Below are positions 26,673 to 35,580 of a stretch of 64,000 nt of DNA, piece after piece. The position numbers were made by a program, and so were the translations under genes. The stretch is from positions 1-64,000 of the forward strand of contig NZ_NCEN01000008.1 in assembly GCF_002280675.1 (NCBI RefSeq), in the 5' to 3' direction. A model generated the notes under the pieces. It was given only the letters and a program-made list of their open reading frames with translations. It was not told the origin of the DNA and made no database searches. This DNA comes from Novosphingobium sp. 32-60-15. GTDB taxonomy: Bacteria; Pseudomonadota; Alphaproteobacteria; Sphingomonadales; Sphingomonadaceae. Positions within the stretch are counted from its first letter, which is position 1, and each line of letters starts with the position of its first letter.

Positions 26673-27281
26673 ATGACAGACGAAATCGAATCGAAGCGCC
26701 CCTTATGTATGCAATGCGGGCGGGCAGCATTCTGGTCCCACGGGGGGGCACTTCTCTGCATTGATTGCAGTGACAAAGTTGAGGCTAGCCGAATGAGGCA
26801 GATGGCTATGTATGCTAGTCTAGCAAATCAAGCACAGGCCGACATCGAATCGATAATGGGCTTGCCGGCCTCGCCAAAGATTGAGATGCCGAAACCTGCA
26901 CCAGCACCGTTCCATTACAACAATCAGACAGTCACCGTTACAGGCGGCATGGTCGGCGCGATCAACTTCGGCAACGTCGATGAAATCAAAGTCAATTTAC
27001 AATCCCTCACAGAAGGTGGCTCCGCAGATATTGCAGAACCTCTGAAGAAGCTAACAGACGCAGTGCTCGTCGCTGAAGATGCGACTGAGACGACCAAGAA
27101 CGAATTACTCGAGCAGATTGCCTTGTTGACGGCCCAGGCATCTGCAAAGCCTGAAGAGCGCAAGACGGGTGTGATCAAGGCGCTATTCGGCACGGTGAAA
27201 TCCGGGACAGAAGCAATCTCAAGCACAGCCGGTGCATGGCAGGCGGTTGCCCCCCTATTGCAGGGGCACTTTGGTCTATAG
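26673..27281 (+). CDS. Zinc-ribbon protein of unknown function at the island's right end
   Basis: 202 residues. The N-terminus has a CMQCGRAAFWSHGGALLCIDC zinc ribbon. A proline-rich hinge follows, then a short beta-rich block (NNQTVTVTGGMVGAINFG). Next is a helical region (EPLKKLTDAVLVAEDATE) and an end rich in Ala/Gly (AWQAVAPLLQGHFGL). No known catalytic residues. ATG 26673 directly precedes the zinc ribbon; an upstream frame extension to 26595 adds unrelated basic sequence. Its place among defence genes makes a defence role possible but unproven. Confidence 0.65.
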   Translation: MTDEIESKRPLCMQCGRAAFWSHGGALLCIDCSDKVEASRMRQMAMYASLANQAQADIESIMGLPASPKIEMPKPAPAPFHYNNQTVTVTGGMVGAINFGNVDEIKVNLQSLTEGGSADIAEPLKKLTDAVLVAEDATETTKNELLEQIALLTAQASAKPEERKTGVIKALFGTVKSGTEAISSTAGAWQAVAPLLQGHFGL

Positions 27282-27451
27282 CCCGAACTGAAAGAACTAT
27301 CGCGATCACCGGCTTTGCACTGTCACGTTCGATTGTTCAAAAATGGCAGTTTCGTGCGGGTTTGCGCATGATCAAACTAAAGGTTGCTCGGCTGATTTGG
27401 GGGCAGGGCAGCTTTCAGTCTTGCGCGTTGATCGAAGCGAATCTTTGTCGC

Positions 27452-27473
27452 GTGCATGTATGGTGCATGTAGC
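27452..27473. repeat. Two 11-bp repeats near the right end of the island
   Basis: GTGCATGTATG (27452-27462) and GTGCATGTAGC (27463-27473) are the same unit, orientation and 11-bp phasing as the four copies at 16712-16755. They lie 56 bases inside attR. Confidence 0.82.
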
Positions 27474-27529
27474 AATGTTGGGGCTTAGTTTTGTACGCTG
27501 CCTTGTTGAGCGTAAGTCCCTGAAAACAC

Positions 27530-27605
<76 letters not shown>

Positions 27606-27630
27606 ACGCGATGTGGATTCGCCTCTAGCG

Positions 27631-28503
27631 TTAGATTGCCCCGAAGGTCCAGCCCTCAGTGCGTGCAATTTTTGCAGAAAGTTCGCGTGGGGCCCACAAT
27701 TGTGGATTGGCCGCGACTTTGCGCAGCCATGCGGCGGTTATGACCGCATCGCAACTGTGATCATCAAGCGGTCCTGTAATGCCCGAGGCGGCACTGCCAA
27801 GCACGGCGAGGCCGGCGTCCAACTCTCCCGCATCGCGCATTTTTGAACGCCCTGTGGTGCGCCCTGCCGCCATCGCGGCGATGGTGGTGTATATTTCGCA
27901 CACCACCGGTCCGCGCGGGGGCAGGGGGTCTATGGGCCAGACCGAGCAGCTGGTGCCCAGTTGGTGCAGCAGCCGCATGCCGGTAAGGCTCGATTTGCCG
28001 ACTTGGGCTGCGCCAACAAGGTTGAAGTTGGAATAAGGCCTGCATCCCATCCGTCGCTGTGCGGCTTCGGACACGCGGAAACGCCCCTGACCCCCGCCGA
28101 ATTGCGCGCCTTCGCGACCGCCATGGCGACGGTAATGCTGGGCCGCATCCGGGTGATCGACAAAAGCGTTCACCGACAAATGGGGATCGCTCGCGCAAAT
28201 CTGGTCAACCAGTGCCCATAAAGCGCGCGCATCCGTTGGACTTTCGGCCCAGCCGGGAAAGAACGCGTCCTTATCGGCAAAGGGCAGTGAAATCCCCAGA
28301 TCCATGCCGATCAGCGCATCGTCGGGCACATCGTTACGCAACCAGTTCAGCACTTCCAGCCGGGACCAGCGATGCCCTGCGCGGATCAGCCTTGGCGCGT
28401 CGTGGCCATGTGTGGCCATGGCGACAGCGATGCCTTTCTGCCGTTCTCCGGCAGCGCCGGACCAGTCAATTGCAACGAAATGCCCGAACCTGTCTGGATT
28501 CAC
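27631..28503 (-). CDS. DUF429-like protein (predicted RNase H-fold)
   Basis: About 290 residues. It opens with GHFVAIDWSGAAGERQ, then DALIGMDLGISLPF, and later LDDHSCDAVITAAWLR. This spacing of acidic residues resembles DUF429 proteins, predicted to have an RNase H-like fold; the activity is unknown. GTG 28503 was chosen because its GTGA overlaps the rarA stop, a standard coupled junction; ATG 28539 is an alternative start inside rarA. Confidence 0.65.
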   Translation of the reverse strand: MNPDRFGHFVAIDWSGAAGERQKGIAVAMATHGHDAPRLIRAGHRWSRLEVLNWLRNDVPDDALIGMDLGISLPFADKDAFFPGWAESPTDARALWALVDQICASDPHLSVNAFVDHPDAAQHYRRHGGREGAQFGGGQGRFRVSEAAQRRMGCRPYSNFNLVGAAQVGKSSLTGMRLLHQLGTSCSVWPIDPLPPRGPVVCEIYTTIAAMAAGRTTGRSKMRDAGELDAGLAVLGSAASGITGPLDDHSCDAVITAAWLRKVAANPQLWAPRELSAKIARTEGWTFGAI

Positions 28504-29822
28504 GGTGCTGCCCGTTCGCGGCGTTTGCGATCCCACCATTCCAAGCGGCGTGCCACTTCCCGTTCAAATCCGCGCTCAACCGGGCGGTAATATGTCTGTG
28601 CCGCCATGCCTTCGGGCCAGTAGTCCGCGCCTGAAAATGCGTCCGGTGCATCGTGATCGTAAGCATAATCAGCGCCATAGCCGATATCTTTCATCAGCTT
28701 GGTCGGTGCGTTGAGGATGTTTGAAGGCGGGGCCAATGATCCTGTTTCGCGTGCGGATTTCCATGCGGCTTTGTGGGCGGTATAGGCGGCGTTCGATTTG
28801 GGCGCGGTTGCGATGTATAGCAACGCCTGCACAATCGCCAATTCGCCTTCGGGGCTGCCCAAAAACTCGTAGGCATCTTTGGCAGCAAGGCATTGCAGCA
28901 GCGCTTGCGGATCAGCCAGACCAATGTCTTCCACGGCCATCCGCACCAGACGGCGCAGCAGATAGAGCGGCTCTTCACCGGCCACCAGCATGCGCGCAAG
29001 GTAATATAGCGCGGCTTGCGGGTCTGATCCGCGCACGCTTTTATGCAGCGCTGAAATCAGGTTGTAGTGCCCGTCGCGGTCCTTGTCGTACACCGCCACA
29101 CGGCGCATCAGGAATTTGCCAAGGCCTTCTGGATCAAGCGGAGCGGGCAGCGATACGTCAAACAGCGTTTCAGCCTGATTGAGCAGGAACCGGCCATCGC
29201 CATCGGCAGATGCGACCAGCACCTCACGCGCGGGCGGGGTAAGGGGGAGTTGCAATCCCGTAGCTTCTTCTGCGCGGGCCAGAAGCTTGCCAAGCGCGTT
29301 TACGTCCAGCCTGTGCAGTATAAGCACTTGGGCACGCGACAGAATTGCCGCGTTCAAAGCAAAGCTGGGGTTTTCAGTGGTAGCGCCGACCAGCGTGATC
29401 GTGCCGTTCTCAACCACTGGCAAAAACCCGTCCTGCTGCGCGCGGTTAAATCGGTGGATCTCGTCCACAAACAGCAATGTGCGCCGTCCGGTCAGCGTCG
29501 TTGCCTCGGCTTCGGCAAATACTTTTTTAAGGTCTGCCACGCCCGAGAATACCGCACTGATGGCCACATAGCGCATGCCGACAGCCTCGGCGAGCAGCCG
29601 CGCAATGCTCGTCTTGCCGGTGCCCGGTGGCCCCCACAGGATCATTGATGTCAGCTTGCCTGCTGCCACCATCCGCCCAATCGCGCCATCGGGACCGGTC
29701 AAGTGGTCCTGGCCGATGACTTCGGACAAGTCATGCGGACGTAACCTGTCAGCCAGCGGCGCTTCGGCGCTGGCGATAGGGGGTGGGCGGTCCTGCGGTT
29801 GCGGGGCGAAAAGGTCTGCCAT
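28500..29822 (-). CDS. rarA: Replication-associated recombination protein A (AAA ATPase)
   Basis: 440 residues. An N-terminal PLADRLRPHDLSEVIGQDHL segment, Walker A GPPGTGKT, Walker B LLFVDEIHRFN, sensor GATTENPSF, then the C-terminal MgsA domain (HYNLISALHKSVRGSDPQA, then YYLARML; YRPVERGFE near the end). It acts at stalled replication forks. ATG 29822 fits the family start; the open frame continues upstream through unrelated sequence. Confidence 0.95.
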   Translation of the reverse strand: MADLFAPQPQDRPPPIASAEAPLADRLRPHDLSEVIGQDHLTGPDGAIGRMVAAGKLTSMILWGPPGTGKTSIARLLAEAVGMRYVAISAVFSGVADLKKVFAEAEATTLTGRRTLLFVDEIHRFNRAQQDGFLPVVENGTITLVGATTENPSFALNAAILSRAQVLILHRLDVNALGKLLARAEEATGLQLPLTPPAREVLVASADGDGRFLLNQAETLFDVSLPAPLDPEGLGKFLMRRVAVYDKDRDGHYNLISALHKSVRGSDPQAALYYLARMLVAGEEPLYLLRRLVRMAVEDIGLADPQALLQCLAAKDAYEFLGSPEGELAIVQALLYIATAPKSNAAYTAHKAAWKSARETGSLAPPSNILNAPTKLMKDIGYGADYAYDHDAPDAFSGADYWPEGMAAQTYYRPVERGFEREVARRLEWWDRKRRERAAP

Positions 29823-29881
29823 TGGTGGCAAAGATAGGAGACTGCAGATTAAATTGCACCCGCCTCTTGCAAAGATGATTA

Positions 29882-29895
29882 TAAGATATATCTTA
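29882..29895. promoter_or_regulatory. Palindromic operator upstream of the padR gene
   Basis: TAAGATATATCTTA is a perfect 14-bp palindrome, 27 bases before the padR start and 60 bases from the rarA start. PadR proteins commonly bind such sites in their own promoters, so autoregulation is likely (inference). Confidence 0.65.
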
Positions 29896-29921
29896 GACCC
29901 ATCAAGATAAAGGGAATTGAA

Positions 29922-30554
29922 ATGCGATTTGAATATGGCCGCCATGTGCGGACTTGCAACGGTGGTGGTCTGGAACGGCGCGCTGCCAAGATGATGGCTA
30001 TGATGGGTGGGCGCTTTGGCGGCCGCGGCCCATTCGGTGAAGATGGCCCGTTTGGTGGGCGCGGTAGCGGTAGCGGGGGCAGGGGCCGCCGGGGTACGCG
30101 GATGTTTGCAGGCGGTGAATTGCGCTTGCTGTTGCTCCACCTTGTCGCCGAACAACCACGTCACGGTTATGATCTGATCCGTGCCGTGGGCGATTTGGCT
30201 GGGGGGGATTATGCGCCAAGTCCCGGCGTTGTCTATCCAACGCTCGCGCTGCTGGTGGACGAAGGGCTGATTGTCGAGGAAGCTGATGCAGGGCCGCGCA
30301 AGGCCTTTGCCGCAACCAAGGCGGGGCGCGACGAACTGGCTGGAAAGGCAGAAGAACTTGCCGCCATCATTGCGCGGCTCAAGGCCGTGGGCGATCAACG
30401 CGAACGCTCGGAAAGTCCGCCGGTCAGGCGCGCCATGGGCAACCTCCACGCGGTCTTGCGCAACCGCGCGATGGCCGAGGGGTTCGCCACCGAAACTGCA
30501 CATGCCATCGCCGATATTCTGGACGAGGCCGCGCGCAAGATCGAGCGGCTTTAA
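29922..30554 (+). CDS. PadR-family transcriptional regulator
   Basis: 210 residues. After a glycine/arginine-rich N-terminal tail (~25-58, GGRFGGRGPFGEDGPFGGRG-like) comes the PadR winged helix (ELRLLLLHLVAEQPRHGYDL ... SPGVVYPTLALLVDEGLI). A C-terminal helix for dimerisation follows. AAAGGGAATTGAA precedes ATG 29922. The downstream membrane protein may be its target; the effector is unknown. Confidence 0.9.
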   Translation: MRFEYGRHVRTCNGGGLERRAAKMMAMMGGRFGGRGPFGEDGPFGGRGSGSGGRGRRGTRMFAGGELRLLLLHLVAEQPRHGYDLIRAVGDLAGGDYAPSPGVVYPTLALLVDEGLIVEEADAGPRKAFAATKAGRDELAGKAEELAAIIARLKAVGDQRERSESPPVRRAMGNLHAVLRNRAMAEGFATETAHAIADILDEAARKIERL

Positions 30555-30607
30555 GGCCGGAGTTGTCCATGGTACTGTCTCCAAGCAATCAACTGGGGGG
30601 AAAGGCC

Positions 30608-31060
30608 GTGGACAATCTGCAAACATCGCCTGCATCAACGCCAGCGCATCTTTGGATCGTCGGCGTGATCAGTCTGCTGTGGAATAGCTTTGGTTGCGTT
30701 GACTACACGATGAGCAAGGTCGATCCGATTGGCTACATGCAGTCGGTCGGCATGGGCGAAGCTGAAATTGCGTATGTGGGGACTTTCCCCGCATGGTTTA
30801 CCGCGTTCTGGGCACTCGGCGTGTGGGGGGCCTTCGTCGGATCGATCCTGCTACTGATGCGATCCGCGCGTGCTGTAGCAGCGTATGCTCTATCGCTGCT
30901 TGGTCTGGCGGTGAGCCAGATTTACCAGTTCACTGACAGTTCCATGCCTGCTTCGATGAACAGTGGCGCGATGTTGACCATGACGGCGGTCATCTGGGCG
31001 TCGTTGCTGTTTTTCCTGTGGTATTCCCGGCGTATGGCTGCATCAGGCGTATTGCGGTAG
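30608..31060 (+). CDS. Four-TM membrane protein of unknown function
   Basis: 150 residues with four hydrophobic helices (about LWIVGVISLLWNSFG, FPAWFTAFWALGVWGAFVG, VAAYALSLLGLAV, MTAVIWASLLFFLWY) and the conserved-looking CVDYTMSKVD segment after the first. GTG 30608 follows a strong GGGGGGAAAGG; ATG 30569 is an alternative. 53 bases after padR, so probably cotranscribed and possibly under PadR control. No transporter motif is seen. Confidence 0.7.
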   Translation: MDNLQTSPASTPAHLWIVGVISLLWNSFGCVDYTMSKVDPIGYMQSVGMGEAEIAYVGTFPAWFTAFWALGVWGAFVGSILLLMRSARAVAAYALSLLGLAVSQIYQFTDSSMPASMNSGAMLTMTAVIWASLLFFLWYSRRMAASGVLR

Positions 31061-31068
31061 AGCCTACC
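31056..31068. terminator. Convergent stop-codon hairpin, short form
   Basis: GGTAG-AGC-CTACC. TAG 31058-31060 ends the membrane protein, and CTA 31064-31066 is the TAG stop of the opposite glycosyltransferase. Only a 5-bp stem with a 3-nt loop, so this is the weakest of the four such sites. Confidence 0.3.
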
Positions 31069-32254
31069 CTTTGCGGCGTTGTGCCTTTTGGCGCACCAGC
31101 CGCAGGTAGGTATCGGCGACGGCCTGATTGATGCGGTCCCACGAGAATTCGAGGCTGCGTTCTTCGCCAGCGGCACCGTGGCGGGCGCGCAGGGCGGAGT
31201 CTTCGGCATAGCAGCGCAGGGCTTCGGCGAACTGGCGGACGGCGCCCGGTGCAATCAGGCGGCCCGAAACGCCGTCATCGACGAGGCTCTGGCTGCCGGT
31301 TGCCGCGGCGGCCACCACGGGTACACCACAGGCCATCGCCTCAAGCGTGACATTGCCGAAGGTTTCGGTGACCGAGGGGTTGAACAAGACGTCCATGCTT
31401 GCCACCGCGCGGCCCAGATCTGCGCCGCCCTGAAAGCCGACGAACACGGCTTCAGGCAGTCGTGCGGTGAACCAATCCCGCGCCGGACCTTCGCCAACGA
31501 CGATGACTTTGAATTGCACGCCCTTGCGCCGGAGTTGATCGATCGAGTCCGAAAAGACGTCGAGCCCCTTTTCCATGACAAGGCGGCCAAGGAACCCGAT
31601 GGCGACATCATGATCGGCGATGCCGTGTTCGCGACGCCAATCAAGGCTGCGTGCCGCTGGATTGAACACATCACGGTCTACCCCGCGTGACCAGATGTCG
31701 ATATCGTAATTCATCCGCTGGTCGCGCAACACCTGCGCCATGGATTCCGATGGGGCGACCAACGCATCGCAGCGTCGGTAGAACCGGCGCATCAGCGCTT
31801 CGACAACCGGTTCTGCCCAAGCCATGTTGTAATAGCGGAAGTACGTTTCGAACCGGGTATGGACCGATGCGAGGATCGGCAATTTGCGATGCCGCGCCCA
31901 TGACACTGCGCGGTGCGCCACCACATCGGGCGATGATACGTGGACCACGTGCGGATCGAAAGCGGCAAGATCGCGGCGGATGCGCGGCGAAAGCGACAGC
32001 GGAAAGCGGTATTCGGCGCGGCCCGGAATGGCAAACGACGGGATGCCGACCAGCGTGCCGGTGGCAGGGAACGCAGGATTTTCAACCTTGGGGGCATAGA
32101 CCCGGACATCGGCACCCTGCCGCAACATGTAACCGACCAAGCGGTTCAGCGCCTGATTGGCCCCATCGCGGACGTAATTGTAGTTCCCGCTGAACAGGGC
32201 CACGCGCAAACCCGAAAGGTCGGTCGGGTGGGCTGGAGAGGTCGCATCGTTCAT
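31064..32254 (-). CDS. Family 4 glycosyltransferase (GDP-mannose/UDP-sugar type)
   Basis: 396 residues, GT-B fold. The N-terminus LRVALFSGNYNYVRDGANQALNRL is the Glyco_transf_4 acceptor domain, and HVSSPDVVAHRAVSWARH and HTRFETYFRYYN are typical of the MgtA/SqdX-like branch. The donor domain has GFLGRLVMEKGLDVF, VVGEGPARDW and the NPSVTETFGNVTLEAMACGVP motif with both glutamates of EX7E. Probably mannosylates or glycosylates a membrane lipid; the acceptor cannot be read from sequence. ATG 32254 preferred over 32266. Confidence 0.88.
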   Translation of the reverse strand: MNDATSPAHPTDLSGLRVALFSGNYNYVRDGANQALNRLVGYMLRQGADVRVYAPKVENPAFPATGTLVGIPSFAIPGRAEYRFPLSLSPRIRRDLAAFDPHVVHVSSPDVVAHRAVSWARHRKLPILASVHTRFETYFRYYNMAWAEPVVEALMRRFYRRCDALVAPSESMAQVLRDQRMNYDIDIWSRGVDRDVFNPAARSLDWRREHGIADHDVAIGFLGRLVMEKGLDVFSDSIDQLRRKGVQFKVIVVGEGPARDWFTARLPEAVFVGFQGGADLGRAVASMDVLFNPSVTETFGNVTLEAMACGVPVVAAAATGSQSLVDDGVSGRLIAPGAVRQFAEALRCYAEDSALRARHGAAGEERSLEFSWDRINQAVADTYLRLVRQKAQRRKG

Positions 32255-32408
32255 CGGCAGGCCCATAGCCCTGTTCTGTCCGAATGGCGAGACACCGCGT
32301 TTGGCGCGATTGCCGTCCTCACAATTATTTGTCGCGACAGGAAACCAATCCTGCCTCCGCCGGTTTGGACAACAACCGCCCTAACGGCGTCTAACATGAG
32401 GAAATCAA

Positions 32409-33266
32409 ATGATTAAACGCACCCATTTCGCGCTGCCTATTGTCATGTCCGCTGTTCTTGCAGCCGTCCCCGCGCTTGCGCAGGATGCGAGCACAGGCGA
32501 ATGGGATCGCGATAATCATTTCAACGGCGCTTATATTCAAGCATTTGGCGGCATCAGCCTGCTTGGCGAAAACGGCAGCACATTCGAATTCGACACTGAC
32601 CGCAACGGCACATACGGTGACACCGTCACCACCGTCACCGGTGCCAACGCGTTTGCACCCGGCTTTTGCAATGGTGGATCACGCGGCCCCAATCGCGACC
32701 CCGGTTGTTCCAATGACAAAGCGGGCGCTGAATATGGCGCGCGCATCGGTGCAGACCGCCGCATGGGCAACATTGTGGTCGGCGCGCTGATCGAAGGCGT
32801 GGGCAATGAATCGACCGAGCGTGCATCGGCCTTCAGCAGCACTCCTGCAGCCTATCGCATTGATCGCGGACTTGAATATGCCGTATCGGCCCGCGCCCGG
32901 CTAGGCTTCACCCCCGGCGGCGGTGCGCTGTTCTATGGCACCGGCGGCGTCAGCTACGGCAAGATCGATCATGAATTCACCACCACCAACACCGCCAACA
33001 GCTTTACCGAAAACGATGACGGCAAGATGGTTTGGGGCTGGCAAGCAGGTGGTGGCACCGAAATCATGGTGACGAACAATATCTCGTTCGGCCTTGAATA
33101 CCTTTACAGCCGTTACCGCGATAACAAGTACAACGTCTCGGTCGGCCAGGGCACCGCACTGCCAACCAACCCGTTCCTGCTGAACGGTGGCGGCACCAAC
33201 ATGCGCATCCAGGACAAGTACCTCGACACGCACGCCCTGCGCGCCGCCATCGGCTTCCGCTTCTGA
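32409..33266 (+). CDS. Outer-membrane beta-barrel protein
   Basis: 285 residues with a cleavable signal (MIKRTHFALPIVMSAVLAAV...ALAQ). The mature protein is built of alternating amphipathic strands and ends IGFRF, the C-terminal aromatic signature for barrel insertion. Small OmpA/Omp25-like eight-stranded porin type. Residues ~95-115 carry a cysteine pair (FCNGGSRG...PGCSND) that could form a loop disulfide. TGAGGAAATCAA precedes ATG 32409. Confidence 0.85.
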   Translation: MIKRTHFALPIVMSAVLAAVPALAQDASTGEWDRDNHFNGAYIQAFGGISLLGENGSTFEFDTDRNGTYGDTVTTVTGANAFAPGFCNGGSRGPNRDPGCSNDKAGAEYGARIGADRRMGNIVVGALIEGVGNESTERASAFSSTPAAYRIDRGLEYAVSARARLGFTPGGGALFYGTGGVSYGKIDHEFTTTNTANSFTENDDGKMVWGWQAGGGTEIMVTNNISFGLEYLYSRYRDNKYNVSVGQGTALPTNPFLLNGGGTNMRIQDKYLDTHALRAAIGFRF

Positions 33267-33314
33267 GCGAGCGCTAGAGACCACCCCCTCTCGCAAGCGG
33301 GAGGGGAATAAACA

Positions 33315-33351
33315 AAAAGGGCGGCCCGATCGGACCGCCCTTTTTTTGTTT
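33315..33351. terminator. Bidirectional rho-independent terminator
   Basis: An AAAAA run, then GGGCGG...CCGCCC enclosing an inner CCGATCGG palindrome, then seven T's. It serves both the outer-membrane protein gene (rightward) and typA (leftward), which converge here. Confidence 0.9.
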
Positions 33352-33354
33352 CGC

Positions 33355-35181
33355 TTAAGCCGCTTCTTTCTTTCGGCCTGCCTTCTTCCGCTCGTTCGGG
33401 TCGAGGATGGCTTTGCGCAGGCGGATGGACTTTGGCGTCACTTCCACCATTTCATCGTCGTCGATGTAGGCAATGGCTTGTTCCAGCGTCATCACCTTTG
33501 GCGGGGTGAGGCGGATGGCGTCGTCCTTGCCGGTCGAACGGAAGTTCGTCAGCTGCTTGGACTTCATCGGGTTGACTTCAAGATCATCCGGCTTGGCGTT
33601 TTCGCCGATGATCATGCCTTCGTACAAAGGTGTGCCGACGCCGACGAACAGGATGCCGCGCTCTTCCAATGGGCCAAGCGCGTAAGCGTTGGCTTCACCA
33701 GCGCCGTTCGAGATCAACACGCCATTCTTGCGGCCTTCGATCTTGCCTTTGTGCGGACCATACTTTTCAAACAGGCGGTTCATGATGCCGGTGCCGCGTG
33801 TGTCCGACAGGAATTCGCCGTGGTAGCCGATGAGGCCGCGCGACGGGGCCGAGAAGGTGATGCGGGTTTTGCCGCCGCCCGATGGGCGCATGTCGGTCAT
33901 TTCACCCTTACGCGTGGCCATCTTTTCAACGACGGTGCCGGCGTATTCATCATCCACGTCAATCACGACGGTTTCGTATGGTTCGGTGCGCTTGCCGTTG
34001 TCATCTTCACCATAAAGCACGCGCGGACGGCTGATGCCGAGTTCGAAGCCTTCGCGGCGCATCGTTTCGATGAGTACGCCCAGCTGCAATTCGCCGCGCC
34101 CGGCAACTTCGAAGCTGTCCTTGTCGCTGCTTTCGGTGACCTTGATGGCGACGTTGGATTCGGCTTCGCGGGCCAGACGGTCACGGATCATGCGGCTGGT
34201 CACCTTGGTGCCTTCACGGCCCGCCATTGGCGAATCGTTGACGGCAAAGCGCATCGACAGCGTTGGCGGATCGATCGGCTGGGCGTGCAGTGGTTCGGAC
34301 ACGCTCGTATCGCAAATGGTGTTCGACACCGTTGCGGTGGTGAGGCCGGCGATCGAGATGATGTCGCCAGCAACCGCTTCGTCGGTGGGAACGCGTTCAA
34401 GACCACGGAAGGTCATGATCTTGGATGCGCGACCAGTTTCGATCACGTTGCCTTCGTTATCCAGCGCGTGGATTGCCTGATTGGTCTTGACGCTGCCTGA
34501 GAAGACCAGACCTGTAAGGATTCGGCCAAGGAAGTTGTCACGATCCAGCAAGGTGACGAGGAACTTGAACGGACCATCGGGATCTGCCGAAGGGGCAGGC
34601 ACGTGATCAACGATCTTCTGGAACAGCGGGGTCAGCGTGCCTTCGCGGGCAAGCGGATCATCGCTGGCGTAACCATTGCGGCCAGAAGCGAACAGGACGG
34701 GGAATTCAAGCTGTTCGTCGTTGGCATCAAGGCTCACGAACAAATCGAACACTTCGTCGAGCACTTCTTGCGTGCGTTCGTCCTGACGGTCGATCTTGTT
34801 TACGACGACGATGGGCTTGAGGCCCAGAGCCAGCGCCTTGCCGGTGACGAACTTGGTCTGCGGCATCGCGCCTTCAGAGCTGTCGACCAGCAGGATCACG
34901 CCGTCAACCATCGAGAGGATGCGTTCAACTTCGCCACCAAAGTCGGCGTGGCCGGGGGTGTCAACGATGTTGATGCGGGTGCCTTCCCATTCGACCGAGG
35001 TGCACTTGGCCAGAATGGTGATCCCGCGTTCCTTTTCGAGATCGTTGGAATCCATCGCGCGCTCTTCAATGCGCTGATTGTCACGGAAGGTGCCGGATTG
35101 GCGGAAGAGCTGGTCGACAAGGGTGGTTTTGCCGTGGTCGACGTGGGCGATGATCGCGATATTACGCTGGTGGGCGGACAT
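33355..35181 (-). CDS. typA: Translational GTPase TypA/BipA
   Basis: 608 residues. GTPase motifs AHVDHGKTT, the EKERGITI switch [13 protein letters not shown] and NKIDRQ are intact. EF-G-like domains III and V follow, and the BipA-specific C-terminal domain contains [19 protein letters not shown]. It binds ribosomes in assembly and stress adaptation. ATG 35181 ([14 protein letters not shown]) is the family start; a 13-codon upstream extension to 35220 is less likely. Confidence 0.96.
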   Translation of the reverse strand: MSAHQRNIAIIAHVDHGKTTLVDQLFRQSGTFRDNQRIEERAMDSNDLEKERGITILAKCTSVEWEGTRINIVDTPGHADFGGEVERILSMVDGVILLVDSSEGAMPQTKFVTGKALALGLKPIVVVNKIDRQDERTQEVLDEVFDLFVSLDANDEQLEFPVLFASGRNGYASDDPLAREGTLTPLFQKIVDHVPAPSADPDGPFKFLVTLLDRDNFLGRILTGLVFSGSVKTNQAIHALDNEGNVIETGRASKIMTFRGLERVPTDEAVAGDIISIAGLTTATVSNTICDTSVSEPLHAQPIDPPTLSMRFAVNDSPMAGREGTKVTSRMIRDRLAREAESNVAIKVTESSDKDSFEVAGRGELQLGVLIETMRREGFELGISRPRVLYGEDDNGKRTEPYETVVIDVDDEYAGTVVEKMATRKGEMTDMRPSGGGKTRITFSAPSRGLIGYHGEFLSDTRGTGIMNRLFEKYGPHKGKIEGRKNGVLISNGAGEANAYALGPLEERGILFVGVGTPLYEGMIIGENAKPDDLEVNPMKSKQLTNFRSTGKDDAIRLTPPKVMTLEQAIAYIDDDEMVEVTPKSIRLRKAILDPNERKKAGRKKEAA

Positions 35182-35580
35182 GAAATGGCTTTCGATTTGG
35201 ATTCGGTCAGAGTTCGGCACAAGCGTGGCCCGCTCCGATCTACGGCGCGCGCTTATACTTTATTGTGCGTTGCGGCAAGCACAGTGATGCGAAAAGGCTT
35301 GAGCTCCGGCGAAAATGCTGAGCAAGCGCGGTGTTTGGTGGTGGCATGAGCAGGTGACGTTACGGCATTCTGCTATGGGCGATTACCACTGTGACACCTT
35401 TGCAACATAGGGTGGAATTGCACGGAAATCAGCCAATTCTGAATGCATTCGGATTGTACCTTGCGCGCAGGAGTTTTAATGGTGCGGTTAGGGAAATCGG
35501 ATGTCCTTCCGCACTGGTGCGCTCAAGCTGCAAAGGCAAGCGCAGATGGCCAGCCGGAATTTGAAAAGGAATACAAGGTA
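35182..35580. other. Divergent intergenic region between typA and the receptor gene
   Basis: About 400 bases holding promoters in both directions. The right part (35443-35580) is open in the receptor's frame, but its codons do not resemble a leader, and AAAGGAATACAAGGTA directly before ATG 35581 marks the real start. I see no riboswitch or Fur-type palindrome. Confidence 0.5.

Noticed and set aside
33187..34500. A 437-codon open frame antisense to typA and overlapping the outer-membrane protein
   Set aside because: It would read through a strong bidirectional terminator and matches no family. Shadow frame.
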